64,000 nucleotides of DNA, from the NCBI RefSeq assembly GCF_036186745.1, contig NZ_CP108086.1, positions 7,998,001 to 8,062,000 on the forward strand. Reading direction: 5' to 3'. Shown here one piece after another: positions 8,553 to 17,451 of the stretch; positions within the stretch are counted from its first letter, which is position 1; each line of letters starts with the position of its first letter. The stretch comes from Microbispora hainanensis (GTDB lineage Bacteria > Actinomycetota > Actinomycetes > Streptosporangiales > Streptosporangiaceae). The notes beneath the pieces are model-generated. The model did not search any database and was not told the DNA's origin. It saw nothing but the letters and a program-made list of their open reading frames with translations. Both the position numbers and the translations under genes were made by a program.

Positions 8553-9281
8553 GTGCCTGACCCGATCTTCGCTCACCCACGTCTGGCCGCCGTTTACGAC
8601 GCGTTCGACGGAGACCGCGACGATCTCGACGTCTATCTCGCCGTCGCCGGCGAGCTGGGCGCGGAGCGCGTGCTCGACGTCGGCTGCGGCACGGGATCCC
8701 TGGCGGTCCTGCTGGCGGACAGCGGACGCACGGTCATGGGCGTCGATCCCGCCGAGGCGTCGCTGCGGATCGCCAGGTCGAAGGACCGGGCCGGAAGGAT
8801 CACCTGGATCCATGGCGACGCCACCACGGTCCCGGCGTTCGACGCCGACCTCGCGGTGATGACGGGCAACGTGGCGCAGGTCTTCCTCACCGACGACGAC
8901 TGGACGCGGACGCTGCGGGGCGTCCACGGCGCGCTCCGCCCGCGGGGATATCTCGTGTTCGAGACCAGGCGGCCCGGACGCCGGGCATGGGAGGACTGGG
9001 CCGCCGGCGCCGGTCCGGTCGTCCTCGACCTTCCGGAGACCGGGCCCGTGGAGCAGCGCCTCGACGTCACCGACGTGAGCCTGCCGCTGGTGTCGTTCCG
9101 CTACACCTACACCTTCCTGGCCGACGGCGAGGTGATCACGTCGCACTCGACCCTCCGGTTCCGCGACCGGGACGAGGTGGAGACGAGCCTGGCCGCGAAC
9201 GGCTACCGCGTGCTGGACGTGCGGGACGCCCCCGACCGCCCGGGCCGCGAGTTCGTGTTCGTGGCGCAGCGCACGACCTGA
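8553..9281 (+). CDS. Class I SAM-dependent methyltransferase
   Basis: This 242-residue Rossmann-fold methyltransferase acts on an unknown small substrate. Motif I is VLDVGCGTGSLAVLLA (about residues 40-55), followed by the acidic strand end VMGVDPAEASL, IHGDATTVP and a post-III segment LRPRGYLVFETRRPG. The middle resembles SAM-methyltransferase domain 25/11 families common in actinobacteria. The start is a GTG with a TAGGGT six bases ahead. The last codons and the stop form the first unit of a 17-bp tandem array. It is divergent from the tau operon with 90 bp between it and that leader peptide, but nothing in the sequence ties it to sulfur. Confidence 0.85.
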   Translation: MPDPIFAHPRLAAVYDAFDGDRDDLDVYLAVAGELGAERVLDVGCGTGSLAVLLADSGRTVMGVDPAEASLRIARSKDRAGRITWIHGDATTVPAFDADLAVMTGNVAQVFLTDDDWTRTLRGVHGALRPRGYLVFETRRPGRRAWEDWAAGAGPVVLDLPETGPVEQRLDVTDVSLPLVSFRYTYTFLADGEVITSHSTLRFRDRDEVETSLAANGYRVLDVRDAPDRPGREFVFVAQRTT

Positions 9282-9384
9282 AGCAGCGCACAACGTGAAG
9301 CAGCGCACGACCTGAAGCAGCGCACGACCTGAAGCAGCGCACAACGTGAAGCAGCGCACAACGTGAAGCGGCGCCAGACCTGAA
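9266..9384. repeat. 17-bp tandem array overlapping a stop codon
   Basis: Seven units of 17 bp (GCAGCGCACRACSTGAA) run head to tail, with a decayed eighth. The first unit contains the last codons and TGA of the methyltransferase gene. The array therefore looks like repeated duplication of the gene's 3' end into the intergenic region. There are no spacers, so it is not a CRISPR. Confidence 0.9.
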
Positions 9385-9766
9385 GCGGCGCGCGCCGGGG
9401 GCGTTACAACCCGAAGCGCCGCAGGGCCCGCCGATAAATGGTGGAAACGGCCGCACTTTTCTGCAGTCACAAACTACACATTACTCAATTCATCGGGCAT
9501 ATCCGAATAAAAATCCGGGACGAATCGCCCCGCACAGAGGGCCTCCCACCGGCACAGAGTGGCCGATTGTGGCCAACTGGGAACTTGCCGTAAGCGGGTC
9601 TATTTACATCTATTCATTGACCGGTCACCATATGTCCGTGGCCACACCCCCTCGCTGATCAGCGCCGAACAGATCAGCGAGGTCGTCAACTCATGGAATT
9701 CGGCATCAACTCGCGCCGGCAGCCGAATTCCCCATGACATAACGCCACACCAGAAGGAACGACACC
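9385..9766 (+). promoter_or_regulatory. AT-richer structured leader before the vWA gene
   Basis: About 380 bp without a gene. It is visibly less GC-rich than its surroundings and holds two inverted repeats. CTCGCTGATC at 9651-9660 pairs with GATCAGCGAG at 9672-9681 (11-nt loop). GGAATTCGGC at 9695-9704 pairs with GCCGAATTCC at 9722-9731 (17-nt loop), ending 21 bases before the AAGGA ribosome site. The pair looks like a structured 5' leader. I could not place a convincing promoter. Confidence 0.45.
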
Positions 9767-11929
9767 GTGATAATGACGCGACGATTACGGGCCGCCGTGT
9801 GCGCGGCCGCGGCCGCTGCGACGCTGGTCGCCGGGGTGGGGACGGCGTACGCCGCGCCCGGGGTCACCCCCGCGGACGTGACGCTCGACCTGGCCCGCGG
9901 CGAATCGAAGACGATCGACAAAACCGTCTCCACTCCGGTCGTCCCGCCCAAGCCGGATATCGCTTTCCTGATCGACACGACAGGCAGCATGGGCGGGGTC
10001 ATATCCAACGTGCGGACCAACGCGAACGCCATTTTCTCCAATGTCGCCTCGGCACAGCCGGACGCCCAGTTCGCGGTCGCCGAATACAAGGACGCGGCGG
10101 ACTCGACTCCATTTCGGGTGGCGCAGAATCTCACCGGCGACCCGGCCGATGTCACCGCCGGCATCAATTCGCTGTCCGCGTCGGGCGGAGGCGACTTCCC
10201 CGAAGACGGCATCAACGCCCTGTACCAGGTCGCCACGGGAGCGCTCTCCTTCCGGCCGGACAGCACCCGGATCGTGTTGCTGATCGGAGACGCCCCCAGC
10301 CACGACCCCAGCGGCGGCCACTCGCTGGCCGACGCGATCAGCGCCCTGAAAGCGGCCGACATCACCGTGCTCGCCTTCGACCTGGCCGGGCTGAACTCGA
10401 GCGGGCAGGCGGCCGCGATCACCGACGCCACCGACGGACAGCTGTTCTCCGGCCTCAACCCCTCGGAGGTCAGCGACACCATCCTGTCGGCCCTGCACAA
10501 CCTGCCGGTCACGGTCACCCACAAGCTGCGCGACTGCGACCCGAACCTGTCGGTCTCCCTGACCCCGGACAGCCGTACGGTGACCAGCGGCGAGGATGCC
10601 GCGTTCTCCGAGAAGGTCACCGTCGGCGACGGAGCCGCGCCGGGAAGCACCCTCACCTGCAAGGTGGACTTCCTGGTCAACGACGTCCTGTCGCCCGGGT
10701 TCACCGAAACGATCACCGAGCACGTCCCGAAGGCGACCCCGAAGATCACCACGACGCCGTCGGGCGAGACGCCCGCGGGCGGAAACGTCTCGGACACCGC
10801 GACCCTGTCCGGCGGCCACCACCCGACGGGCACCGTCAAGTTCGAGCTGTTCGGACCCGGCGACACCGAGTGCGAGACGCCCATCGCCACCCGCACCGGA
10901 TCGGTGTCGGACAGCGGCACGGCGACGTCCGGCGACATCCCGGCGGGCGGCGTGGGCACCTACCGGTGGGTGGCCTCCTACAGCGGCGACGACGCCAACA
11001 CCCCGGTCACCTCCGAATGCGGTGAGGAGGTCGAGGTCGTCAAGGCCACCCCGGGCATCGCCACCACGCCGTCGGGGTCGGTCCCGGCCGGCGGCGCCGT
11101 CTCCGACACCGCCACGGTCTCCGGCGGGTTCCACCCCACCGGCACCGTCGAATTCCAGCTGTACGCGCCCGGCGACACCGACTGCAAGACGCCGATCGCC
11201 ACCCGCACCGGCGACCTGTCCGGCAGCGGCACCGCCGCGTCCGGCGACGTGACCATCGGCGCGGCCGGCACCTACCGGTGGACCGCCACCTACAGCGGCG
11301 ACGCCAACAACAACTCCGTCACCTCGCCGTGCAGCGACGAGGAGGTCAAGGTCACGCCGCAGCGGCTGACCGGACGGGCCTACGGCCTGACCGCCGGCGC
11401 CTCCCTGGCCGGCCTGCAACTGGTCAACATCGCACGCACCCCGGACACCGGCCCCGTCTCCACCACGTCGTCCGGCAGCACCTCGGTCCCCTGCACCGCC
11501 ACCCTCAGCGGGCTGATCAGCGCGCACGCCCTGTGCGCCAAGGTCGTCACCACCGAGTTCCCCGGCAAGTCGGAGGCCACCGCCTCCATCGACGACACCT
11601 CCATCGGGATCACCGGCATCCCCGTGATCACCATCGGGGCCATCAAGTCCAGCTCCACCACCACCTGCTCCGGATCGAGCGGGACCACCACGATCGCCTC
11701 CCTCAAGGTCGGCAACACGGTGGTCATCTCGGCGCCGACGAACATCGCGCCCAACACCACGATCAACGTCGGCGTGGTGAAGCTGGTCCTCAACGAGCAG
11801 ATCCCGTTCACCACGCCCGACAAGGGCCTGACCGTCAACGCGGTTCACGTCACCGTCAACGCCCTCGGCCTGGCCAAGACCAACGTGGTCCTGGCCTCCG
11901 CCGAGAGCGACATCGGCAACTGCCCGTGA
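9767..11929 (+). CDS. Secreted von Willebrand factor A protein with Ig-like repeats
   Basis: This 720-residue exported protein has a signal peptide (MTRRLRAAVCAAAAAATLV, cleavage near AYAAPG). A vWA domain follows with the MIDAS start DTTGSMG (about residues 70-76), the usual metal-dependent adhesion site. Two repeated Ig-like (Big_3-type) domains follow, each opening with TPSG and SDTATLSGG or SDTATVSGG, and each with paired Cys. The C-terminal domain (LTGRAYGLTAGASLAGLQL to the end) resembles the choice-of-anchor P domain of actinobacterial surface proteins. No LPXTG motif or C-terminal helix is seen. Start is GTG 9767 (ATG two codons later) after AGAAGGAAC. Role is probably matrix or surface adhesion; the ligand is unknown. 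A strong terminator follows. Confidence 0.85.
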   Translation: MIMTRRLRAAVCAAAAAATLVAGVGTAYAAPGVTPADVTLDLARGESKTIDKTVSTPVVPPKPDIAFLIDTTGSMGGVISNVRTNANAIFSNVASAQPDAQFAVAEYKDAADSTPFRVAQNLTGDPADVTAGINSLSASGGGDFPEDGINALYQVATGALSFRPDSTRIVLLIGDAPSHDPSGGHSLADAISALKAADITVLAFDLAGLNSSGQAAAITDATDGQLFSGLNPSEVSDTILSALHNLPVTVTHKLRDCDPNLSVSLTPDSRTVTSGEDAAFSEKVTVGDGAAPGSTLTCKVDFLVNDVLSPGFTETITEHVPKATPKITTTPSGETPAGGNVSDTATLSGGHHPTGTVKFELFGPGDTECETPIATRTGSVSDSGTATSGDIPAGGVGTYRWVASYSGDDANTPVTSECGEEVEVVKATPGIATTPSGSVPAGGAVSDTATVSGGFHPTGTVEFQLYAPGDTDCKTPIATRTGDLSGSGTAASGDVTIGAAGTYRWTATYSGDANNNSVTSPCSDEEVKVTPQRLTGRAYGLTAGASLAGLQLVNIARTPDTGPVSTTSSGSTSVPCTATLSGLISAHALCAKVVTTEFPGKSEATASIDDTSIGITGIPVITIGAIKSSSTTTCSGSSGTTTIASLKVGNTVVISAPTNIAPNTTINVGVVKLVLNEQIPFTTPDKGLTVNAVHVTVNALGLAKTNVVLASAESDIGNCP

Positions 11930-11947
11930 CCTGAGCCGACCGACCCC

Positions 11948-11983
11948 GGGGCCGGGCGGAGCGCCGTGACTCCGCCCGGCCCC
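11948..11983. terminator. Strong bidirectional terminator hairpin
   Basis: A perfect 14-bp stem (GGGGCCGGGCGGAG at 11948-11961 with its complement at 11970-11983) and an 8-nt loop lie between the vWA gene and the convergent end of the CitE-like gene. It should terminate both. Confidence 0.8.
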
Positions 11984-12002
11984 GGCCGATTCGGCACGAG
12001 TC

Positions 12003-12827
12003 TCAGTGCCCGCCGGCGTCGGCGAGGACGCGGCGGGCCTGCCGGACGACGGCCTCGTCCACGAAGCGGCCGTCGGCGAGGGCCACCGCGCCCTGGTCGG
12101 CGGCGGAGACGACCTCCAGGGCGGCCGCGATCTCCTCCTCCGTCGGGTGGTAGGCCGCCGCGATCACCGGAAGCTGGACGGGGTGGATGGCCGCCCTGCC
12201 GCGAAATCCCATGGCCCGGCCCGAGGCGCAGGACGCGGCCAGGCCGTCGAGGTCGCGGACGTTCGCATAAACGGACTGGGCCGGGGCCGGCAGCCCCGCC
12301 GCGCGGGCCGCGACCACGATGCGGGACCGCGCCCAGGCCAGGCCCGCCTCGTCGGTCACACCGAGGTCGGCGCGCAGATCGGCCTCGCCGAGGCCGATCC
12401 CGGCGACGGCCGGTGAAGCGGTGGCGATCTCGAAGGCGCGCTCCAGCCCGAGGGCCGACTCGATGATCAGCCGCAGCGGCACGCCCGGCACCGCGTCGGC
12501 GATCCGGCGGACCTCGTCGGCCGACTCCACCTTGGGGACGCGCAGGCCGCCGCTGCCGCGCAGCAGCGTTCCGAGCGCGTGCAGGTCGGCCTGGCCGTAC
12601 GGTGTGCGGACGTCGTTGACCCGGATCTCCACGCGCGGCCGCGGCGTGGCCAGCAGGGCGGCGACCCCGGCGCGGGCGGCGTCCTTGTTCTCGGGGGCGA
12701 CCGCGTCCTCCAGGTCGACGATCACCATATCGGCCTCGCCGCCCAGGGCCTTGCCGATCCGGTCGGGGCGGTCGGCGGGCACGTACAACCATGTCAGGGG
12801 CGCGGCCGGGACACCAGGAGCGTCCAT
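12003..12827 (-). CDS. CitE/HpcH-type CoA-ester lyase
   Basis: This 274-residue HpcH/HpaI aldolase-family TIM-barrel protein is of the CitE type, which cleaves or forms malyl-CoA, citramalyl-CoA or related 3-hydroxyacyl-CoA esters. Visible family features are LTWLYVPADRP at the N-terminus, DMVIVDLEDAVAPENK (Asp/Glu metal region), VEIRVNDVRTPYG, PLRLIIESALGLERA and GRAAIHPVQLPVI. Its ATG shares one base with the TGA of the CoA-transferase gene (TGATG), so the two are translationally coupled. That pairing recalls itaconate and citramalate degradation, where a CoA-transferase makes the CoA ester a CitE-type lyase then splits. It is the last gene of the eleven-gene operon. Substrate is not determinable here. 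Confidence 0.85.
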   Translation of the reverse strand: MDAPGVPAAPLTWLYVPADRPDRIGKALGGEADMVIVDLEDAVAPENKDAARAGVAALLATPRPRVEIRVNDVRTPYGQADLHALGTLLRGSGGLRVPKVESADEVRRIADAVPGVPLRLIIESALGLERAFEIATASPAVAGIGLGEADLRADLGVTDEAGLAWARSRIVVAARAAGLPAPAQSVYANVRDLDGLAASCASGRAMGFRGRAAIHPVQLPVIAAAYHPTEEEIAAALEVVSAADQGAVALADGRFVDEAVVRQARRVLADAGGH

Positions 12828-13990
12828 CACACCACTCCCTTGGCCCGCAGTGCCTCGATCTGCGCATCGGTCAGGCCGAGGCCGCGCAGGATCTCATCGG
12901 TGTCGGCGCCGTGCGGGCGGCCGGTCCACCGGATGTGTCCCGGTGTCTCCGACATCCGGAACATCACGTTCTGCATCCGCAGCGGGCCCAGCTCGGGGTC
13001 CTCCACGGTCGTCACCGCGTCGAGCGCGGTCAGCTGCGGGTCGGCCAGCACGTCGCGCACGTCGTAGATGGGCGCCACGGCGGCCTCGGCCTCCTCGAAC
13101 GCCCGCAGCACCTCCTCCCGGGTCCGCTCGCCGACCCAGGCCGCGACGGCCGCGTCGAGCTCGCCGACGTGCGCCACCCGGCCCGCGCCGGTGGCGAACC
13201 ACGGCTCGTCCACCAGGTCGGGCCGGCCGACCAGGCGCATCACGCGTTCCGCGATGCTCTGCGCCGAGGTCGAGACCGCGACCCACGAGCCGTCGCGGCA
13301 GCGGTAGGTGTTGCGCGGAGCGTTGTTGACCGAGCGGTTGCCGGTGCGCGGGGGCACGACGCCGAGCCGGTCGTAGATGGTGGGCTGGGCGCCGAGCACG
13401 GTCAGGATCGGCTCGATGATCGACAGGTCGACGACCTGCCCGCGCCCCGACCGCAGGGCAGTCATCACGGCGAACGCGGTGGCCAGCGCGCAGATGCCGT
13501 CCGCGAGCCCGAACGGCGGCAGCGTGGGCGGCCCGTCCGGTTCCCCCGTCATCGCGGCGAACCCGCTCATCGCCTCGGCGAGGGTGCCGAAGCCGGGCCG
13601 TCTGGCGTACGGGCCGAACTGGCCGAAGCCGGTGACCCTGGCGAGCACCAGATCGGGGTTGGCCTTGCTGAGCCGGTCCCAGGACAGGTTCCAGCGCTCC
13701 AGCGTGCCGGGGCGGAAGTTCTCGATGAGCACGTCGGCGTCCTCGACGAGCCGGACCAGCAGGTCCTGCCCCTCAGTGGTGGACAGGTCGAGGGTCATCG
13801 TCCGCTTGTTGCGGCCGAGCATCTTCCACCACAGCCCCCCGGGGCCGTGCCCGCGCGACGGGTCCGGCCTGCGCGGGTGCTCGATCTTGATGACGTCCGC
13901 GCCGTAGTCGCCGAGCAGCATCGCGGCGGTCGGCCCGGCGAACAGCGTCGCGGCGTCGATGACGCGCACGCCGTCGAGCGGCCCGGTCAC
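12827..13990 (-). CDS. Class III (CaiB/BaiF) CoA-transferase
   Basis: This 387-residue family III acyl-CoA transferase moves CoA between carboxylic acids. It starts with LDGVRVIDAATLFAGPTAAM and has GDYGADVIKIEHP, the strongly conserved RNKRTMTLDL, LIENFRPGTLERWNL, TGFGQFGPYARRPGF, and GLADG with Asp164 as the probable catalytic aspartate. The GTG start overlaps the ribokinase stop by four bases (GTGA), and its own stop overlaps the CitE-like start. In context it probably activates an organic acid, perhaps the aglycone freed upstream in the pathway. Carnitine or formyl-CoA functions have no support here. Confidence 0.9.
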   Translation of the reverse strand: MTGPLDGVRVIDAATLFAGPTAAMLLGDYGADVIKIEHPRRPDPSRGHGPGGLWWKMLGRNKRTMTLDLSTTEGQDLLVRLVEDADVLIENFRPGTLERWNLSWDRLSKANPDLVLARVTGFGQFGPYARRPGFGTLAEAMSGFAAMTGEPDGPPTLPPFGLADGICALATAFAVMTALRSGRGQVVDLSIIEPILTVLGAQPTIYDRLGVVPPRTGNRSVNNAPRNTYRCRDGSWVAVSTSAQSIAERVMRLVGRPDLVDEPWFATGAGRVAHVGELDAAVAAWVGERTREEVLRAFEEAEAAVAPIYDVRDVLADPQLTALDAVTTVEDPELGPLRMQNVMFRMSETPGHIRWTGRPHGADTDEILRGLGLTDAQIEALRAKGVV

Positions 13991-14871
13991 AGTCCCTCCT
14001 CCATCAGGTGGTCGATCTCGTGGCGGTGGGGCATGGAGGTGCTGGCGCCCTCCCGCTGCACCGACAGCGCCGCGGCGGCCGAGGCGAAGCGCAGCGCCCG
14101 CGCCGGATCGGCCCCCTCGGTCCTGGCGACGGCCAGCGCCGCCGCGAAGGTGTCGCCCGCCGCCGTCGTGTCCACCGCCCGCACCGGTACGGCGGGCTCG
14201 TGCAGGCGGACGCCCTCGCGCGAGCCGTACAGGGCGCCCCGGGCGCCCAGGGTGACGACGGCCTCGGGGACGAGGCCGAGCAGCGCCTCCAGCGCGTCGC
14301 CGGGGTCGTCGCGGCCGGTGAGGGCCGCCGCCTCGTGCTCGTTGGGCACGATGAGGTCGACGGCCTCCAGCAGCTCGGCGGGCAGCGGCACGGCCGGGGC
14401 CGGGGTCAGGATCACCTCCGCGCCGGGCACGTGGGCCGCGGCGACCACGGCGTCCATCGGCAGCTCCAGTTGCAGAAGCAGCGCGTCGGACCGGGCGATG
14501 ACCTCCGCGTCCCGCCCGTCCGGCCCGGTGACCGCGCCGTTCGCGCCGGGCACCACGATGATCGAGTTGTCGCCGCCGTCCTGCACGACGATGTGGGCGA
14601 CGCCCGACGGGCCGGGCACGACCCGCAGCCCGGTGGTGTCCACGCCCGCCTCGGCGAGCGCGGCCCGCAGCCCCGGCCCGAACGCGTCGTCCCCCACGGC
14701 TCCGAAGAAGGCCACGTCGGCGCCCGCGCGGGCCGCGGCGATCGCCTGGTTGGCTCCCTTGCCGCCGGGAATCGTGCGGAACTCCCGGCCCGTGACGGTC
14801 TCACCCGGCTTGGGGGCCTGGGCGACGTACGCCACCAGGTCCATGTTGGCGCTGCCGAACACCGAGATCAT
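13987..14871 (-). CDS. rbsK: Ribokinase-like PfkB sugar kinase
   Basis: This 294-residue PfkB-family kinase is closest in layout to ribokinase, which phosphorylates ribose to ribose 5-phosphate. It has the N-terminal FGSANMDLVAYV, the first PfkB signature region RTIPGGKGANQAIAAARAG, the ribokinase hallmark NSIIVVPGANG, VPNEHEAAAL, and the second signature VDTTAAGDTFAAAL containing the catalytic Asp. Its start overlaps the upstream ADP-ribosylglycohydrolase homologue by ATGA and its stop overlaps the CoA-transferase start by GTGA. Sitting after four DraG/ARH-family genes, it fits phosphorylation of ribose released by ribosyl-bond hydrolysis. Another pentose or a nucleoside is possible within PfkB. 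Confidence 0.85.
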   Translation of the reverse strand: MISVFGSANMDLVAYVAQAPKPGETVTGREFRTIPGGKGANQAIAAARAGADVAFFGAVGDDAFGPGLRAALAEAGVDTTGLRVVPGPSGVAHIVVQDGGDNSIIVVPGANGAVTGPDGRDAEVIARSDALLLQLELPMDAVVAAAHVPGAEVILTPAPAVPLPAELLEAVDLIVPNEHEAAALTGRDDPGDALEALLGLVPEAVVTLGARGALYGSREGVRLHEPAVPVRAVDTTAAGDTFAAALAVARTEGADPARALRFASAAAALSVQREGASTSMPHRHEIDHLMEEGL

Positions 14872-16232
14872 CGTCGTTCCCCCTCACAGAGCGCGAGCGT
14901 GCGGGCGGCGAGCGACTCGATCGAGACGCCGTCGAAGCCGGGCAGGCTGCTGGCCAGCCGGTCCCTGGTGATCCACCGCTCGGGGACGCCGCCCGCCAGC
15001 GCCCCGGCGATCGATCCGGCGGTGGCGGCGGCCGAGTCGGTGTCCCAGCCTCCGGCCACGGCCGCGCCGACGGTCGCGCCGAAGTCGCCCGCACCGTGCA
15101 CTGCGCCATGAACGAGCGCCGCCGCCAGCAGCGCCGCGTTGTTAACAGTGTGGACCCAGTGGAGGTCGCCGTGCCGCGCGTAGAGCCGGTCGACGACCCG
15201 CTCGAAGTCCGGCTCGGCCGCGGCGTCCGCGACGGCCTGCCGTACGGCCCCGGCCAGGCGCGAGCCGGGCGGCACGACCGAGAGCCCGGCCTCGATCACC
15301 TCGTCCATTCCGGCGGCCACGAGCGCCTGCGCGCACATGGCGGCGGCGAACATCGCGCCGTAGATCCCGTTGGCCGTGTGGCTGAGCCGGGCGTCCCGCC
15401 ACGCCTGCGCCGCGGCCGTCGCCGGATCGCCCGGGTTGGCCCAGCCGTACACGTCGGCCCTGATCAACGCGCCGATCCACTCGCGGAACGGGTTGCGGTG
15501 GACGGCGGTCGCGGGGACTTCGAGACCCGCGAGCAGGTTGCGGTAGGCCGCCCGCTCGGCGGTGAAGACCCGCCCGGCGGGCAGCGCGTCGAGCCAGGTC
15601 TTCGCGACGTCCTCGGTCGTGAAGTCCCGTCCGTGCCGTTCCAGCACGGTGAGCGCGAGCAGCGCGTAGTTGAGGTCGTCGTCCTCGGGCACGCCGTCGA
15701 TGTTCTCGGCGAGGCTGGTGGCCGCGCTGCGGCGGTTCCACGGCCACCGCTCCGCGATCTCCGGCGGCAGCCCCTTCGCGGTGAACCAGCCGCGGATCGG
15801 CCAGTTGCCGGTCGCCTCGGCGATGGCCCTGATCCCCTCGCGGGGGATCTTCTCCACCGGCTTGCCCAGCAGGCAGCCGGCCGCCCTCCCCCACCAGGCG
15901 CCCAGAACCCGCCCGGGCTCGGGGCGCGTCCGCGTGCCGGAGGCGGGCCAGTCCGGGCAGCTCGCGACGATCTCTCCGAGCTCCGAGGGCTCGGGCAGCG
16001 GCGAGGGGATCGCCGCGAGCGTGTCGAGCAGCTCCCCGGCCAGGGCGCGCAGCGCCTCGGGGGCGGGCTCGGCGGAGGCCCCCGCCCTCGGCGGCGCGTC
16101 GTGCCCGCCGGCGGCGTGCCAGCGCTCGCGCACGGCCGCCACCTCCGGGAGCGTTCCCCGGCCGTCCTCGTCCGCCTGCCTCAGCTCGTGGCCCACGAGG
16201 TCCTCCGGCTGCACCCACGTCAGCCGGATCAT
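14868..16232 (-). CDS. ADP-ribosylglycohydrolase-family protein D (N-extended)
   Basis: This 454-residue member of the DraG/ARH family has binuclear-metal enzymes as its characterised relatives. Those cleave ADP-ribosyl or related N/O-ribosyl bonds. A specific N-terminal extension of about 100 residues precedes the core, which opens GAWWGRAAGCLLGKPVEK. The first metal motif, normally TDDT, is PEDDDLNYALLAL here. The second is intact as GGWDTDSAAATAGSIAGAL. The conserved HTANGIYGAMFAA segment is present. Its divergence from the other three homologues in the operon suggests a different substrate. It overlaps its upstream neighbour by four bases and the ribokinase by ATGA. Family is clear; chemistry on ADP-ribose itself is not shown. 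Confidence 0.85.
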   Translation of the reverse strand: MIRLTWVQPEDLVGHELRQADEDGRGTLPEVAAVRERWHAAGGHDAPPRAGASAEPAPEALRALAGELLDTLAAIPSPLPEPSELGEIVASCPDWPASGTRTRPEPGRVLGAWWGRAAGCLLGKPVEKIPREGIRAIAEATGNWPIRGWFTAKGLPPEIAERWPWNRRSAATSLAENIDGVPEDDDLNYALLALTVLERHGRDFTTEDVAKTWLDALPAGRVFTAERAAYRNLLAGLEVPATAVHRNPFREWIGALIRADVYGWANPGDPATAAAQAWRDARLSHTANGIYGAMFAAAMCAQALVAAGMDEVIEAGLSVVPPGSRLAGAVRQAVADAAAEPDFERVVDRLYARHGDLHWVHTVNNAALLAAALVHGAVHGAGDFGATVGAAVAGGWDTDSAAATAGSIAGALAGGVPERWITRDRLASSLPGFDGVSIESLAARTLALCEGERR

Positions 16233-17410
16233 CGCGCGTCTCCCCGCGGCGCGAGCAGGGCGTCGAAGGCGGCCTCGTGCGCGCGGCGGCGCTCCCGGTC
16301 GGCCCGGTGCACCCGCCGCGCGACGGCCGCGATCGCCCGCCCCGGCCCGACCAGGTCCGTACGGCTGGCCGTCGCCACCTGCTCCAGCCAGTCGGCGGGG
16401 ACGGCGGCCCGCCCGCCGAGCGCCCCGGCGACGGCCCCGCCCATCGAGGCGATGGAGTCGGCGTCGCGGCCGTAGTTGACGCCGCCGAGCACCGTCTCGC
16501 GGTAGTCGCCCTTGGCCATCACCAGGAACGCGAGCGCGAGCGGCAGTTCCTCGATGCTGTGCAGCCGGCTCGGCCGCCGCGCCCCGAGGCCCTGGTCGCG
16601 GTAGGTGTCGGCCACCGTGTCGTACGGGCGGATCGCCGCGCGCAGGGCCTCGAAGGAGCCCTCCCAGTGGCCGAGGCCCCGGGCGGCCGAGCAGACCGCG
16701 TCGATGGCGGCCCGGGTGCCGTCGCGGGCGAGCCGCAGGCAGGTCGCGACGACCGAGTCGGGCGTCGCGCCCGGCCGCATCGCCTCGGCGACCGCCGCCG
16801 CCAGCACGCCCGCCGCCTCACGGCCGTAGCTCGACTGGTGCGCCCCGGCCAGGTCGATCGCCTCGGCGTACGCGCCGTCGGGGTCGCCCGCGTTGACGAC
16901 GCCGACCGGCGCCATGTACATCGCCGCGCCGCAGTTGACGATGTTGCCGACCCCGGCCTCGCGGGGGTCGGCGTGGCCGTAGTGCAGCCGCAGCACGAGC
17001 CACTTCTCGGCGAGGAACACCCGGTGGAGCGGCAGCGCCTCGGCCTCCAGCTCGGGGATCCACCGCTTCTCCCCCATCATCTCGGGCACCAGGTGCTCGG
17101 CGGCGGCGTAGGCGTCCAGGTGACCGCCGACCCGCTCGTACACCCGGATGAGGGCGTGCGTCATCAACGTGTCGTCGGTGACGTGGCCGTCCCCCTTGTG
17201 ATAGGGCGCGATGGGGCGGGCGTTGCGCCAGTCCTCGTTGAAGGGGGGGACGACGCCGCGCACCCGGCCTCCGTAGCGCTCCTGGATCTGCTCGGGCGTC
17301 CACCCCTCGGTGGCTCCGCCGAGCGCGTCGCCCACCGCGGCGCCCGCCACACACCCCACGGCGCGATCGGCCAGCAGGTCGTCATCCGGCAGGTCCTCCT
17401 GCGGCGTCAT
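16229..17410 (-). CDS. ADP-ribosylglycohydrolase-family protein C
   Basis: This 393-residue DraG/ARH-fold hydrolase has both metal motifs. The core opens VGCVAGAAVGDALGGATEGW. HVTDDTLMTHALIRVYE supplies the TDDT metal ligands, and NYGRDADSIASMGGAVAGAL supplies the DxDS ligands. I chose the ATG at 17410, which has GGGGGAAG five bases ahead. An ATG at 17455 overlapping the previous stop as ATGA would add fifteen residues. The open frame extends far upstream, but that part is a shadow of the next gene. The DDDLLADRAVGCVAG opening resembles the ARH-like proteins that sit beside sugar ABC transporters in actinobacteria. Probable role is hydrolysis of a ribosylated compound in the cytoplasm. Confidence 0.85.
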   Translation of the reverse strand: MTPQEDLPDDDLLADRAVGCVAGAAVGDALGGATEGWTPEQIQERYGGRVRGVVPPFNEDWRNARPIAPYHKGDGHVTDDTLMTHALIRVYERVGGHLDAYAAAEHLVPEMMGEKRWIPELEAEALPLHRVFLAEKWLVLRLHYGHADPREAGVGNIVNCGAAMYMAPVGVVNAGDPDGAYAEAIDLAGAHQSSYGREAAGVLAAAVAEAMRPGATPDSVVATCLRLARDGTRAAIDAVCSAARGLGHWEGSFEALRAAIRPYDTVADTYRDQGLGARRPSRLHSIEELPLALAFLVMAKGDYRETVLGGVNYGRDADSIASMGGAVAGALGGRAAVPADWLEQVATASRTDLVGPGRAIAAVARRVHRADRERRRAHEAAFDALLAPRGDAR

Positions 17411-17451
17411 CCGGTCTTCCCCCTTGTCCGTACGCGTGATGTGGCCGGGCG

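Noticed and set aside
9266..9384. Repeat array considered as CRISPR
   Set aside because: Units are contiguous 17-mers without spacers; the same applies to the arrays at 41140 and 45746.
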